Origin: VRUE01 sp035318745
Lineage (GTDB): Bacteria > Actinomycetota > Thermoleophilia > Solirubrobacterales > 70-9
Assembly (NCBI GenBank): GCA_035318745.1
Contig: DATHEA010000027.1
Coordinates: 60,866 to 124,865 of the forward strand
Length of the DNA stretch: 64,000 nucleotides
Direction of reading: 5' to 3'
Positions 1-7,311 of the stretch are shown here, one piece after another. A model generated the notes under the pieces. It saw nothing but the letters and a program-made list of their open reading frames with translations. It was not told where the DNA came from and did no database searches. Numbering within the stretch: position 1 is the first letter of the stretch; every line of letters starts with the position of its first letter. A program made the position numbers and the translations under genes.

Positions 1-354
1 GCGCACCGGGCAGCCCATGTTGATGTCGATCAGGTCGGCACCGGCCTCGGCGGCGACCGCGGCACCGGAGCGCATCACCTCGGGGTCGTGGCCGAAGAGC
101 TGCACCGAGACCGGGTGCTCGTCGGGGTGGATCCGCATCAGCTCGCGCAGGGTGCGCTCGTTGCGGTAGTGCAAGCCGAAGCTGGAGATCATCTCCGAGA
201 CGGCGAGTCCCGCCCCATGCCGCTTAGCCTGCAGGCGGACGAACCAGTTGCCGATCCCGGCCAGCGGCGCCAGCAGAACGCGGTTGGCGATCTCGACCCC
301 GCCGATCTCGAAGGGGTCGGTGAGGGTGGGTTGGGTTTTAGACGTTCCGCTCAT
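1..354 (-). CDS. tRNA-dihydrouridine synthase, 5' part only
   Basis: This is the N-terminal 118 residues of a DusB/NifR3-type flavoenzyme that reduces uridine to dihydrouridine in the tRNA D-loop; the rest lies beyond the left edge. Translating the minus strand from the ATG at 354 gives a start of the TIM barrel: a PFEIGGVEIANRVLLAPLAG segment, then SEMISS, then PVSVQLFGHDPEVM, and finally DINMGCPVR, the Dus signature that precedes the catalytic region. The start overlaps the end of the upstream coaX gene by 17 bases, so the two are probably translated together. The family call is firm; which tRNA position it modifies cannot be told. Confidence 0.9.
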   Translation of the reverse strand, partial: MSGTSKTQPTLTDPFEIGGVEIANRVLLAPLAGIGNWFVRLQAKRHGAGLAVSEMISSFGLHYRNERTLRELMRIHPDEHPVSVQLFGHDPEVMRSGAAVAAEAGADLIDINMGCPVR

Positions 355-1099
355 GGATGAGACGCAGACCCTTCAGGGTAAGCATCTCGTCGACCTCGTC
401 GATCGTCTCCGTGAAGGGGACGATGGCCGCGGCGAGCCCGCCGGTGGCGAGCAGCTGCACCTGATCGAGTTCGTCTTCGATGCGGCGCACGACGCCGTCG
501 ATCAAGCCGGCGAAGCCGAAGATCACCCCCGACTGGATCGCGGCCCGGCTGGAGCGGCCGATTGCCGTCTCCGGCTCCTCGAGATCGATGCGGCCGATGC
601 GGGCGGCGCGTTCGACCAATGCGGTGAGCGAGATCTCGACCCCGGGCGCGATCGCCCCGCCGAGGTATTCGCCGGCCTCCGAGACGGCGTCGAAGTTGAT
701 CCCGGTGCCGAAGTCGACGACGACGCAGGCGGTCTTGAAGCGCTCGTAGGCGGCCACCGCGTTGACCAGCCGGTCGGCACCGACCTCGAGCGGGTTGTCG
801 ATGCGGATCGGCATCCCGGTCTTCACCCCCGGGCCGATCGCCAGGCAGGAGGCGCTCGTGTAGCGCTCGGTCAGCTGTTCGTACTGGCTGCCGAGCGGCG
901 GCACCACCGAGGAGACGCAGACGGCGCCGAGATCGGCGAGGCCGACACCGCTGAGCGCGAGCATGCCGGCGATCCGCTCGGCCAGCTCGTCGCCGGTCGC
1001 CCCGGCGCGCGTCTGAAAGCGCCAGTGCTCGACCAGGCGCTCGCCGTCGAAAGCGCCGAGGTGGGTCTGGGTATTGCCGACGTCAACCGCGAGCAGCAC
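338..1099 (-). CDS. coaX: Type III pantothenate kinase
   Basis: CoaX phosphorylates pantothenate, the first step of coenzyme A synthesis, in the cytoplasm. The 253-residue length is normal for the family. The ASKHA-fold phosphate loop is seen at the N-terminus (DVGNT, residues 6-10), followed by GADRLVNAVAAYE, VVDFGTGINFDAV and GGAIAPGVEIS, which are the pantothenate and metal motifs of type III enzymes. The third motif is slightly unusual, with GIN where ATT is common. It is the first gene of a pair with the Dus gene and diverges from the GST-like gene across 24 bases. Confidence 0.93.
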   Translation of the reverse strand: MLLAVDVGNTQTHLGAFDGERLVEHWRFQTRAGATGDELAERIAGMLALSGVGLADLGAVCVSSVVPPLGSQYEQLTERYTSASCLAIGPGVKTGMPIRIDNPLEVGADRLVNAVAAYERFKTACVVVDFGTGINFDAVSEAGEYLGGAIAPGVEISLTALVERAARIGRIDLEEPETAIGRSSRAAIQSGVIFGFAGLIDGVVRRIEDELDQVQLLATGGLAAAIVPFTETIDEVDEMLTLKGLRLIHERNV

Positions 1100-1123
1100 G
1101 GGGCGAGTCTATGATGGCTCGCC

Positions 1124-1879
1124 ATGGAGGCGCGGCTCTACGTCATCCCCGGTTCCCATCCGTCGATGGCGGCACGGCTGATGCTCGAGACCAAGGGCAT
1201 CCCGTACAAGCGCACCGACCTGATGCCAGTCGTCTCCAAGGGCGTGCTGCGCGGGCTTGGCTTTCCACGCAACACCGTGCCGGCAATCAAGATCGACGGA
1301 CGTAAGGTGCAAGGGACGGGCGAGATCGCTCGCGAGCTGGACCGGCTGCAGCCCGAGCCGGCCCTGATCCCCACCGATCCCCAGCAGCGCGCGGCGGTGG
1401 AAGAGGCGGAGCGCTTCGGCGACCAAGAGCTACAACCGCCCGTACGGGCGATCCTTTGGTGGGCGTTGCGCAAGGACAAGGCACCGCTGCGCAGCTACTC
1501 GGAGGGAGCGAAGCTGGGGATCCCGATCGGCCTGGCGCTGAAAACCGCAGGGCCGATCGTCGCCGCCTCCGCCCACTTCAACGAGGCGACCGACGAGAAC
1601 GTGCGAAGCAGCTTGGCAGTGATGCCGGCGATGCTGCAGCGGATCGACGACTGGATTGCCGCCGGCACGATCGGCGGCGAGCAGCTCAACATCGCCGACT
1701 TCCAGATCGCCCCCAGCCTGAGGCTGGCGATGACGCTCGATGACCTGCGACCCTCGATCGAGGGTCGGCCGGCAGGCGCGCTGGCGAAGCGAGTAGTCCC
1801 GGACTACCCCGGCAAGACCCCGCCGATCCTGCCGCCCGCCTGGCTGCAGCCGCTGCGCAGCGAAACTGCAGCCGCCTAG
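1124..1879 (+). CDS. Glutathione S-transferase-like protein
   Basis: A 251-residue soluble protein with a thioredoxin-like GST N-terminal domain: it opens MEARLYVIPGSHPSMAARLM, continues with an LETKGIPYKRTDL helix-strand unit, and carries NTVPAIKIDGRKVQGTGEI, matching the GST cis-Pro and glutathione-gamma-Glu-binding region (VPAI, then GTGEI in place of the usual ES). The C-terminal half is helical. Actinobacteria usually make mycothiol rather than glutathione, so the thiol partner is uncertain. It stands alone, diverging from coaX, and its stop overlaps that of folK tail to tail by 4 bases. Substrate unknown. Confidence 0.8.
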   Translation: MEARLYVIPGSHPSMAARLMLETKGIPYKRTDLMPVVSKGVLRGLGFPRNTVPAIKIDGRKVQGTGEIARELDRLQPEPALIPTDPQQRAAVEEAERFGDQELQPPVRAILWWALRKDKAPLRSYSEGAKLGIPIGLALKTAGPIVAASAHFNEATDENVRSSLAVMPAMLQRIDDWIAAGTIGGEQLNIADFQIAPSLRLAMTLDDLRPSIEGRPAGALAKRVVPDYPGKTPPILPPAWLQPLRSETAAA

Positions 1880-2367
1880 AGCGCTCCTACGCGGCTGGCG
1901 CGTTGGCCGGAGCCGAGGGACGCGAGGGCATCCGCCAGACGGGCGCCGTCTGGGAACGTCAGGTCGGGATCAAGCTCCAGTAGAGGAGCTAGGACGAAGC
2001 GGCGGCTGGTCGCCTCGGGATGGGGCAGCGTGAGGCGCTGGGTGGAGAGCTCGATGTCGCCGAGCAGCAGCAGGTCGACGTCGAGCGGCCGCGGGCTGTG
2101 GCGAGGCGCGTCGAGGGCACGGCCACGCTCCGCCTCGATTTCCTTGCAGACGTCCAAGAGCACTTCCGGCTCCAGCTCGGTGCGAATGCGGATCGCCGCG
2201 TTGAGGAAGTCCGGCTGGTCGAGCACCTCGCCCACCGGCTCGGTCTCATAACCGGAGGAGACCGCCTCCACCTCCACCCCGCGCTCGCTCAACATCTCGA
2301 TCGCCGCCCGCAGATGTCCGGCGCGGTCGCCGACGTTCGAGCCCAGCCCCAAATACCCAACTCGCAT
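1876..2367 (-). CDS. folK: 2-amino-4-hydroxy-6-hydroxymethyldihydropteridine pyrophosphokinase
   Basis: HPPK transfers pyrophosphate from ATP to 6-hydroxymethyl-dihydropterin in folate synthesis. The sequence starts VGYLGLGSNVGDR, the classical HPPK opening, and contains EPVGEVLDQPDFLNAA (pterin loop) and the signature RHSPRPLDVDLLL, whose two Asp bind magnesium. I placed the start at the ATG at 2367 (MRVGYLG); an in-frame GTG sits one codon upstream. It is the last gene of the ftsH-folP-folB-folK block and is separated from folB by one copy of the palindromic repeat (2371-2420), which lies 3 bases upstream of the ATG. Confidence 0.95.
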   Translation of the reverse strand: MRVGYLGLGSNVGDRAGHLRAAIEMLSERGVEVEAVSSGYETEPVGEVLDQPDFLNAAIRIRTELEPEVLLDVCKEIEAERGRALDAPRHSPRPLDVDLLLLGDIELSTQRLTLPHPEATSRRFVLAPLLELDPDLTFPDGARLADALASLGSGQRASRVGAL

Positions 2368-2370
2368 CAC

Positions 2371-2420
2371 GACGCGCCGGTGCTCCGGTGTCCATATGGA
2401 CCCCCATCCACCGGCACGTC
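2371..2420. repeat. Palindromic repeat, copy A (imperfect, 50 bp)
   Basis: The left end GACGCGCCGGTG pairs with the right end CACCGGCACGTC except for one base, and the centre at 2391-2400 is TCCATATGGA. The inner parts of the arms have diverged. It fills the folB-folK gap almost completely: folB stops at 2423 and folK starts at 2367. Same family as the copies at 6241, 14151, 40275, 41240 and 44265. Confidence 0.85.
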
Positions 2421-2422
2421 TG

Positions 2423-2848
2423 TCAGGCCTCCTCGCCGTTGTCCTCGTCCTCCGCTTCGCTGCGCTCCTGGGTGACCTCTACGCCGACCTCCTGGATCGC
2501 CAGTGGCAACGGTGGCTCGGGCTTCGAGGCGCGCACACGGACCGACTCGCAGCCGAAGCGCTCGATCAATCGCTGGCCGACGACCTGGGCGAGCCGCTCG
2601 AGCGTGCGGTAGCTGCGCTCGGTGGCGGCGAGGGCGACGATGTCGCAGACCTCGCTGTAGTCGACGGTGTCCTCGATCCGGTCGGTGAGGACCGCGTCGC
2701 AGTCGGGCACGTCGAAGGAGATGTCGAACTCGATCCTCTGGCCGACCTCCTGCTCGGCGTCGCTGACGCCATGGTGGGTGTAGATCGAGATCCCGCGCAG
2801 GTCGACCTCGACCCGCGATTCGATCCCGTTGCCGTTCGGTTCGTCCAT
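2423..2848 (-). CDS. folB: Dihydroneopterin aldolase
   Basis: FolB cleaves dihydroneopterin to 6-hydroxymethyl-dihydropterin and glycolaldehyde. The 141-residue product shows the family pattern: RVEVDLRGISIYTHHGVSDAEQEVGQRIEFDI at the N-terminus, then the DTVDYSEV substrate-binding segment, then ERLAQVVGQRLIERF and the VRVRASKPEPPLP strand. The tail is acidic (EAEDEDNGEEA) and longer than usual. The ATG at 2848 is preferred over an upstream in-frame TTG at 2857 because it leaves a 10-base gap to the folP stop and matches the family N-terminus. It lies between folP and folK in one operon. Confidence 0.94.
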   Translation of the reverse strand: MDEPNGNGIESRVEVDLRGISIYTHHGVSDAEQEVGQRIEFDISFDVPDCDAVLTDRIEDTVDYSEVCDIVALAATERSYRTLERLAQVVGQRLIERFGCESVRVRASKPEPPLPLAIQEVGVEVTQERSEAEDEDNGEEA

Positions 2849-2858
2849 GGGCTGCAAC

Positions 2859-3638
2859 CTAACCGAGGATCGCGCTCGTCATCTTCATCGCCTGGGCGGT
2901 CTCGGCAACGTCGTGGACGCGCAGGACGTCGGCGCCCTCGGCCGCGGCGAGGACCGAGGAGGCGATCGTGCCACCGAGCCTGTCCTCCACCGCCGAGCCG
3001 TCGATCCTGCCGATAAAGCTCTTGCGCGAGGTGCCGACGACCACCGGGCGGCCCAGCTCGCACAACTCGCCGAGGCAGCGCAGCAGCTCGAGGTTGTGGT
3101 CGAGGGTCTTGCCGAAACCGATCCCCGGATCGAGCCAGATCAGCTCCTCGGCGACTCCCGCGTCGATCGCCGCTTCCATCCGCTCGGCGAGAAAGGCCTT
3201 GACGTCGTCGACCACGTCGTCGTAGCTCGGATCCTCCTGCATCGTTCGCGGGTCGCCCTGCATATGCATCAGCACCAGTCCAGCGCCGCGGTCCGCGCAC
3301 AGCGCTCCGATCTCGGGGTCGTGACTCAGCGCGGTCACGTCGTTGACGATCGTGGCGCCCGCATCGAGAGCGGCCTCAGCGACCGCGGCCTTGGAAGTGT
3401 CGATCGAGACAGTCGCCGTGTCGGCCAGCCCACGGACCACGGGCACTACCCGCGTCATCTCCTCCTCCGCGGATACCTCCTCGGCCCCAGGCCGAGTCGA
3501 TTCCCCACCGACATCAAGAATCTCCGCCCCCTGCTCAGCCAACTCCCGCCCATGAGCAACAGCGGCTTCCGCGTCAAGGAAGAGGCCACCGTCGGAGAAC
3601 GAGTCGGGGGTCACGTTGACCACCCCCATCAGCTTCAT
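2859..3638 (-). CDS. folP: Dihydropteroate synthase
   Basis: DHPS condenses hydroxymethyl-dihydropterin pyrophosphate with p-aminobenzoate and is the sulfonamide target. The ATG at 3638 gives MKLMGVVNVTPDSFSDGG, the DHPS signature at residues 7-17, followed by GAEILDVGGESTRPGA, INDVTALSHDP-like, LMHMQGDPRTMQ, DPGIGFGKT and VVGTSRKSFIG, all expected pterin and pABA loop motifs. Length is 259 residues. The reading frame stays open about 300 bases upstream into ftsH, but nothing there looks like DHPS. The gene begins 10 bases after the ftsH stop, so it is co-transcribed. A folE gene, often found next to these genes, is not in the window. Confidence 0.95.
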   Translation of the reverse strand: MKLMGVVNVTPDSFSDGGLFLDAEAAVAHGRELAEQGAEILDVGGESTRPGAEEVSAEEEMTRVVPVVRGLADTATVSIDTSKAAVAEAALDAGATIVNDVTALSHDPEIGALCADRGAGLVLMHMQGDPRTMQEDPSYDDVVDDVKAFLAERMEAAIDAGVAEELIWLDPGIGFGKTLDHNLELLRCLGELCELGRPVVVGTSRKSFIGRIDGSAVEDRLGGTIASSVLAAAEGADVLRVHDVAETAQAMKMTSAILG

Positions 3639-3648
3639 GTTGTCGTTC

Positions 3649-5649
3649 CTAGCTGGCGTCGCCGCCGGCGAATCCAGGCCGCGGGCGGGGGTTCGGCCGC
3701 GCGCCCTCGCGCTGTGCCCGTTCGGGCTCCGGCGCCGGCTCGACCGGCTGCGAAGGCTCCTCGTCGTCGATGAAGATCTCGTCCACCGGCTTGCCGGCGA
3801 GCAGGTCGACGAACTGCCCGGCGTCGATCGTCTCATGCTCGAGCAGGATCTTCGAGATCGTGTCGAGCTCGCTGCGCTTCTCATTGAGCAGATCCTTGGC
3901 GGTCTGGTGCGCCGCCTCGACGATACGGCGGATCTCATCGTCGATCTCGCGCGCTATCTCGTCGGAGTAGTCCGGTTCGGCGCTGAATTCGCGGCCGAGG
4001 AAGGGCTGGCCGCGATCATGGCCGAAGACGCGCGGGCCGAGCCGCTCCGACATGCCGAACCGCATCACCATCCGCTTCGCGGTCTCGGTGACCTTCTCAA
4101 GGTCGTTGGAGGCGCCGGTGGTGATCTCGCCGAAGACGATCTCCTCGGCGGCGCGGCCGCCCAGCGTCATCGCCATCGTGTCGGTCAGCTCGGCGCGGCT
4201 GGTGAGGAACTTGTCCTCGGTCGGCAGGCTGATCGTGTAGCCGAGCGCCTGGCCGCGGCTGATGATCGAGATCTTGTGGACCGGGTCGCAGTTGGGCAGC
4301 AGGTGGCCGACGATCGCGTGGCCGAGCTCGTGGTAGGCGGTGATCAGGCGCTCCTTCTCGCTCATCACCCGGGTCTTCTTCTCCGGGCCGGCGATCACGC
4401 GCATGATCCCCTCCTCCAGCTCCCGCATGGAGATCTCGCGGTTTCCGGTGCGGGCGGTCAGCAGCGCCGCCTCGTTGATCAGATTGGCGAGGTCGGCGCC
4501 GGTGAAGCCCGGGGTCTGGCCGGCGAGCGCGTCGAGATCGATTGCCTTGGCCAGCGGCTTGCCGCGGGTGTGGACCTCGAGGATCTTCTTGCGGCCCTTG
4601 CGGTCGGGGCGGTCGACGACGACCTGGCGGTCGAAGCGGCCCGGCCGCAGCAGTGCCGGATCGAGGATGTCGGGCCGGTTGGTGGCGGCGATCAAGATGA
4701 TGTTGTCTTTCATCTCGAAGCCGTCCATCTCGACCAAGAGCTGGTTCAGCGTCTGCTCGCGCTCGTCGTGACCGCCGCCCATACCGGCGCCGCGGTGGCG
4801 GCCGACGGCGTCGATCTCGTCCATGAAGATGATGCAGGGCGAGTTTTGTTTGGCCTGCTCGAAGAGGTCACGGACGCGGCTGGCACCGACGCCGACGAAC
4901 ATCTCGACGAAGTCCGAGCCGGAGATCGAGAAGAAGGGGACGCCGGCCTCGCCGGCGACGGCGCGGGCGAGCAGCGTCTTACCGGTGCCCGGGGGGCCGT
5001 AGAGCAGGACGCCCTTGGGGATGCGGGCACCGAGCGACTGGAATTTCTTCGGGTTCTCGAGGAATTCCTTGATCTCCTGCAGCTCCTGCACGGCCTCGTC
5101 GACCCCGGCGACGTCGCGGAAGGTGATTTTCGGCGCGTCGACCGACATCCGCTTCGCTTTCGATTTGCCGAAGTTCATCACCCGCGAGCCACCGCCCTGC
5201 ATCTGGTTCATCAGGAAGATCCAGAAGCCGAAGAAGAGGACGAAAGGCAGGATGTAGGTGAGCAGCGAGAGCAGGCTGGAACCGCCGGTCCCGTGGACGT
5301 CGGTCTTGACGCCGTTGGCTTTGAGCTGGTTGACCAGGCTTTCTTCGGCATCGGGCGGGTAGCCGGTTGAGAAGCTGTTGCCGTTTTCGCCCGCTTCCTT
5401 GACATCGAGCGTGTTGTCCTTGGTGTTGACATCGACTTCTTCGATCTTGCCGTTGGCGATCAGACCGCCCTGTGCCTTGGTGGCGACCAGTTCGTTATAG
5501 GAGGGCGTCTCCGTGCTCGGGCCGGGGCTGATCACCCGCTGGGCGACGAAGGCGAGGATCACCACCAGCAGGATCGGAAAAGCCGCGCTTTTGAAAAACC
5601 GCCTCACAGGAAAATTCAGCGTACCAGGGCGGTTTCCGCGCCTGGACAC
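3649..5649 (-). CDS. ftsH: ATP-dependent zinc metalloprotease FtsH
   Basis: A membrane-anchored AAA+ protease of 666 residues that degrades misfolded membrane proteins and some regulators. Order of parts: a basic N-terminus, a first membrane segment (about 22-40), a periplasmic-side domain, a second membrane segment (about 125-147), the AAA domain with Walker A GPPGTGKT (218-225) and Walker B IIFMDEID (about 273-280), the arginine-finger region NRPDILDPALLRPGRFD, then the zinc motif HELGH at 440-444. The C-terminus is Pro/Arg/Glu-rich. The start is GTG at 5649. It lies 23 bases after hpt and 10 before folP; the hpt-ftsH-fol order is common in actinobacteria. Confidence 0.97.
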   Translation of the reverse strand: MSRRGNRPGTLNFPVRRFFKSAAFPILLVVILAFVAQRVISPGPSTETPSYNELVATKAQGGLIANGKIEEVDVNTKDNTLDVKEAGENGNSFSTGYPPDAEESLVNQLKANGVKTDVHGTGGSSLLSLLTYILPFVLFFGFWIFLMNQMQGGGSRVMNFGKSKAKRMSVDAPKITFRDVAGVDEAVQELQEIKEFLENPKKFQSLGARIPKGVLLYGPPGTGKTLLARAVAGEAGVPFFSISGSDFVEMFVGVGASRVRDLFEQAKQNSPCIIFMDEIDAVGRHRGAGMGGGHDEREQTLNQLLVEMDGFEMKDNIILIAATNRPDILDPALLRPGRFDRQVVVDRPDRKGRKKILEVHTRGKPLAKAIDLDALAGQTPGFTGADLANLINEAALLTARTGNREISMRELEEGIMRVIAGPEKKTRVMSEKERLITAYHELGHAIVGHLLPNCDPVHKISIISRGQALGYTISLPTEDKFLTSRAELTDTMAMTLGGRAAEEIVFGEITTGASNDLEKVTETAKRMVMRFGMSERLGPRVFGHDRGQPFLGREFSAEPDYSDEIAREIDDEIRRIVEAAHQTAKDLLNEKRSELDTISKILLEHETIDAGQFVDLLAGKPVDEIFIDDEEPSQPVEPAPEPERAQREGARPNPRPRPGFAGGDAS

Positions 5650-5672
5650 ATTGGATGAGCCATCCCAGTCAT

Positions 5673-6200
5673 CTACTCATCCAGCGCGGCGACGTAATCG
5701 AGGTTGCGGTAGCGCTGCGCGTGGTCGAGCCCATAGCCGATCGCAAAGCGGTTTGGGATGCGGAAGCCGACGTAGCGCGGCTCGAGGTCGACCCGCAGCC
5801 GGTCGGGCTTGGTCAGCAGCGCGCAGACCTCCAACGAGGCCGGGCCACGGGCGTTGAGGTTCCGCATCAGGTACTGGAGCGTCAGGCCGGAGTCGATGAT
5901 GTCCTCGACGATCAGCACGTGGCGCCCTTCGATCGGCGCGTCGAGGTCCTTGAGGATACGCACGACTCCGGAGGAGTCGGTCTGCGAGCCATAGCTGGAG
6001 ACGGCCATGAAGTCGATCTCGCAGGCGACGTCCAGGTGTCGCATCAGGTCGGCGAGGAAGATCACCGCCCCCTTGAGCACCCCGACCATGAACAGATCAC
6101 GGCCCGCGTAGTCCTCGCTGATCTGCTGCCCCAGCTCGGCCACGCGCCGCTGCAGATCCTCACCGGAAACCAGCGTCTCGCCGATCGCCGACTCGCTCAT
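5673..6200 (-). CDS. hpt: Hypoxanthine phosphoribosyltransferase
   Basis: Purine salvage enzyme that joins hypoxanthine or guanine to PRPP. The 175-residue product shows VGVLKGAVIFLADLMRHL, the flexible-loop SSYG (after DFMAV), the PRPP-binding signature VLIVEDIIDSGLTLQYL, and the C-terminal YVGFRIPNRFAIGYGLD segment that stacks on the base. It sits between tilS and ftsH in the same direction, the conserved tilS-hpt-ftsH order. The 91-base gap to tilS contains one copy of the palindromic repeat (6241-6288). Confidence 0.95.
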   Translation of the reverse strand: MSESAIGETLVSGEDLQRRVAELGQQISEDYAGRDLFMVGVLKGAVIFLADLMRHLDVACEIDFMAVSSYGSQTDSSGVVRILKDLDAPIEGRHVLIVEDIIDSGLTLQYLMRNLNARGPASLEVCALLTKPDRLRVDLEPRYVGFRIPNRFAIGYGLDHAQRYRNLDYVAALDE

Positions 6201-6240
6201 CTGGTTCTCACCGGCAGCAGTCTAGATGCGGGCGACGAGT

Positions 6241-6288
6241 ACGTGCCGGTGGTCAACCCACCACATAGGCGGTCAATCACCGGCACGT
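6241..6288. repeat. Palindromic repeat, copy B (core diverged, 48 bp)
   Basis: The outer arms ACGTGCCGGTG (6241-6251) and CACCGGCACGT (6278-6288) are perfect inverted repeats. The inner part is degenerate, with CCACATAGGC where other copies have the TCCATATGGA centre. It lies between tilS (stop codon begins at 6292, 3 bases away) and hpt (start 40 bases away), both on the minus strand. Confidence 0.85.
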
Positions 6289-6291
6289 CTA

Positions 6292-7236
6292 TCAGCGCTC
6301 GGCACGCAGGGTGCCGCGCTCGGCGATCGCGCGGACGCCGCCGCCGAGGTCGAGCATCGCGGTGCCGGTGCGGCGCAGGGCCGTGACCTCCTCGGCATGG
6401 CGGGCGGCCCCGGCTACCGGCCGCCCGGCGGCGCGATCGGCGAGCTGCTGGACGACGAGCCGGCGCAGCGCCGGGGGCAGCGCGGCGAGTCGCTCGAGCT
6501 CGATCGTGTTTCGGGGCGAGCCGTTGGAGCCGTCGAGCTCGACGGCGACCAGCGCGTCCAACACCTCGGCCTCGTCCCGCAGCAGTTCTGCCGTGCGCAG
6601 GACGTTCTGCGCGGCGGCCGGGTGGACGTCTGCAAGAGCGCGGGCGAGGCCGTGGCGGACACGGTTGCGTGCGTAGGCGGGCTCGGCGTTGGTCGGGTCG
6701 TCGCGCCAGCGCAGGCGCTGCTCCTCGCAGTAGGCGGTGGTCTGCTCGCGGGTGAAGCCGATCAGGGGCCGAACCAACTTGCCGTCGCGTGGCCGCATGC
6801 CGAGCAGGGCGCGCCGGCTCGGCGAAGAGGCGAGCCGGTAGAGGATCGTCTCGACCTGGTCGTCGGCGGTGTGGCCGGTGGCGATCGACGCGCCGCCCGG
6901 ATCGGCCAGGCCCGCCGCAGCCGCGTAGCGCGTATCGCGCGCCCAGGCCTGCAGGTTGCCGGGGCCCTCCGGACGGCGCGGCCGCTCGACTTCAAGCTGC
7001 ACCCCGAGTCGTTCGCAGAGCGCCGTGCAGTGGGCTTCGTCCGCATCGGAGTCGTCGCGCAGACCGTAGTTCACGTGCAGCGCGGTCACCTCGGCGGCGC
7101 CCAGCAGTCGGGCCGCCAGGTCCAGCAGGCAGACCGAGTCCCTACCGCCGGAGAGCATCGCGACCAGCGGCGTCCCCGCGGGCAACATGCCGCCCTCGCG
7201 CACCGCCTCGAGCATCGCCTCGCATTCCATCGCCAC
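6292..7236 (-). CDS. tilS: tRNA(Ile)-lysidine synthetase
   Basis: TilS attaches lysine to C34 of the CAU-anticodon isoleucine tRNA, changing it to read AUA; it is normally essential. The N-type ATP-pyrophosphatase loop SGGRDS is at residues 29-34 (SGGxDS in the family). Then come TALHVNYGLRDDSDADEAHC, GNLQAWARDTRYAA, the ATGHTADDQVETILYRL motif, RPLIGFTREQT and the tRNA-recognition segment WRDDPTNAEPAYARNRVRH. At 314 residues it is a short form lacking the long C-terminal domain of E. coli TilS, as is usual in actinobacteria. Its stop lies just beside palindromic copy B. Confidence 0.95.
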   Translation of the reverse strand: MAMECEAMLEAVREGGMLPAGTPLVAMLSGGRDSVCLLDLAARLLGAAEVTALHVNYGLRDDSDADEAHCTALCERLGVQLEVERPRRPEGPGNLQAWARDTRYAAAAGLADPGGASIATGHTADDQVETILYRLASSPSRRALLGMRPRDGKLVRPLIGFTREQTTAYCEEQRLRWRDDPTNAEPAYARNRVRHGLARALADVHPAAAQNVLRTAELLRDEAEVLDALVAVELDGSNGSPRNTIELERLAALPPALRRLVVQQLADRAAGRPVAGAARHAEEVTALRRTGTAMLDLGGGVRAIAERGTLRAER

Positions 7237-7246
7237 AGTGTTGCGC

Positions 7247-7305
7247 GACGCGCCGGGACTTATCGGTCCCTAATCCCTATATGTGTGCTCGAGGCCCGGC
7301 ACGTA
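7247..7305. repeat. Possible decayed copy of the palindromic repeat
   Basis: The ends GACGCGCCGGG and CCCGGCACGTA form an inverted repeat resembling the family arms (compare GACGCGCCGG in copy A), and the middle contains CCCTATATG, a weak match to the TCCATATGGA centre. It fills the gap between tilS and the cyclase gene. The spacing is 59 rather than 48-50 bases and the inside no longer pairs, so this is tentative. Confidence 0.35.
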
Positions 7306-7311
7306 CCCCGG

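Noticed and set aside
3616..5370. 584-residue open frame on the plus strand
   Set aside because: It lies fully antisense to ftsH and is Leu/Asp/Val-repetitive without any motif; it is a by-product of GC-rich codon usage.
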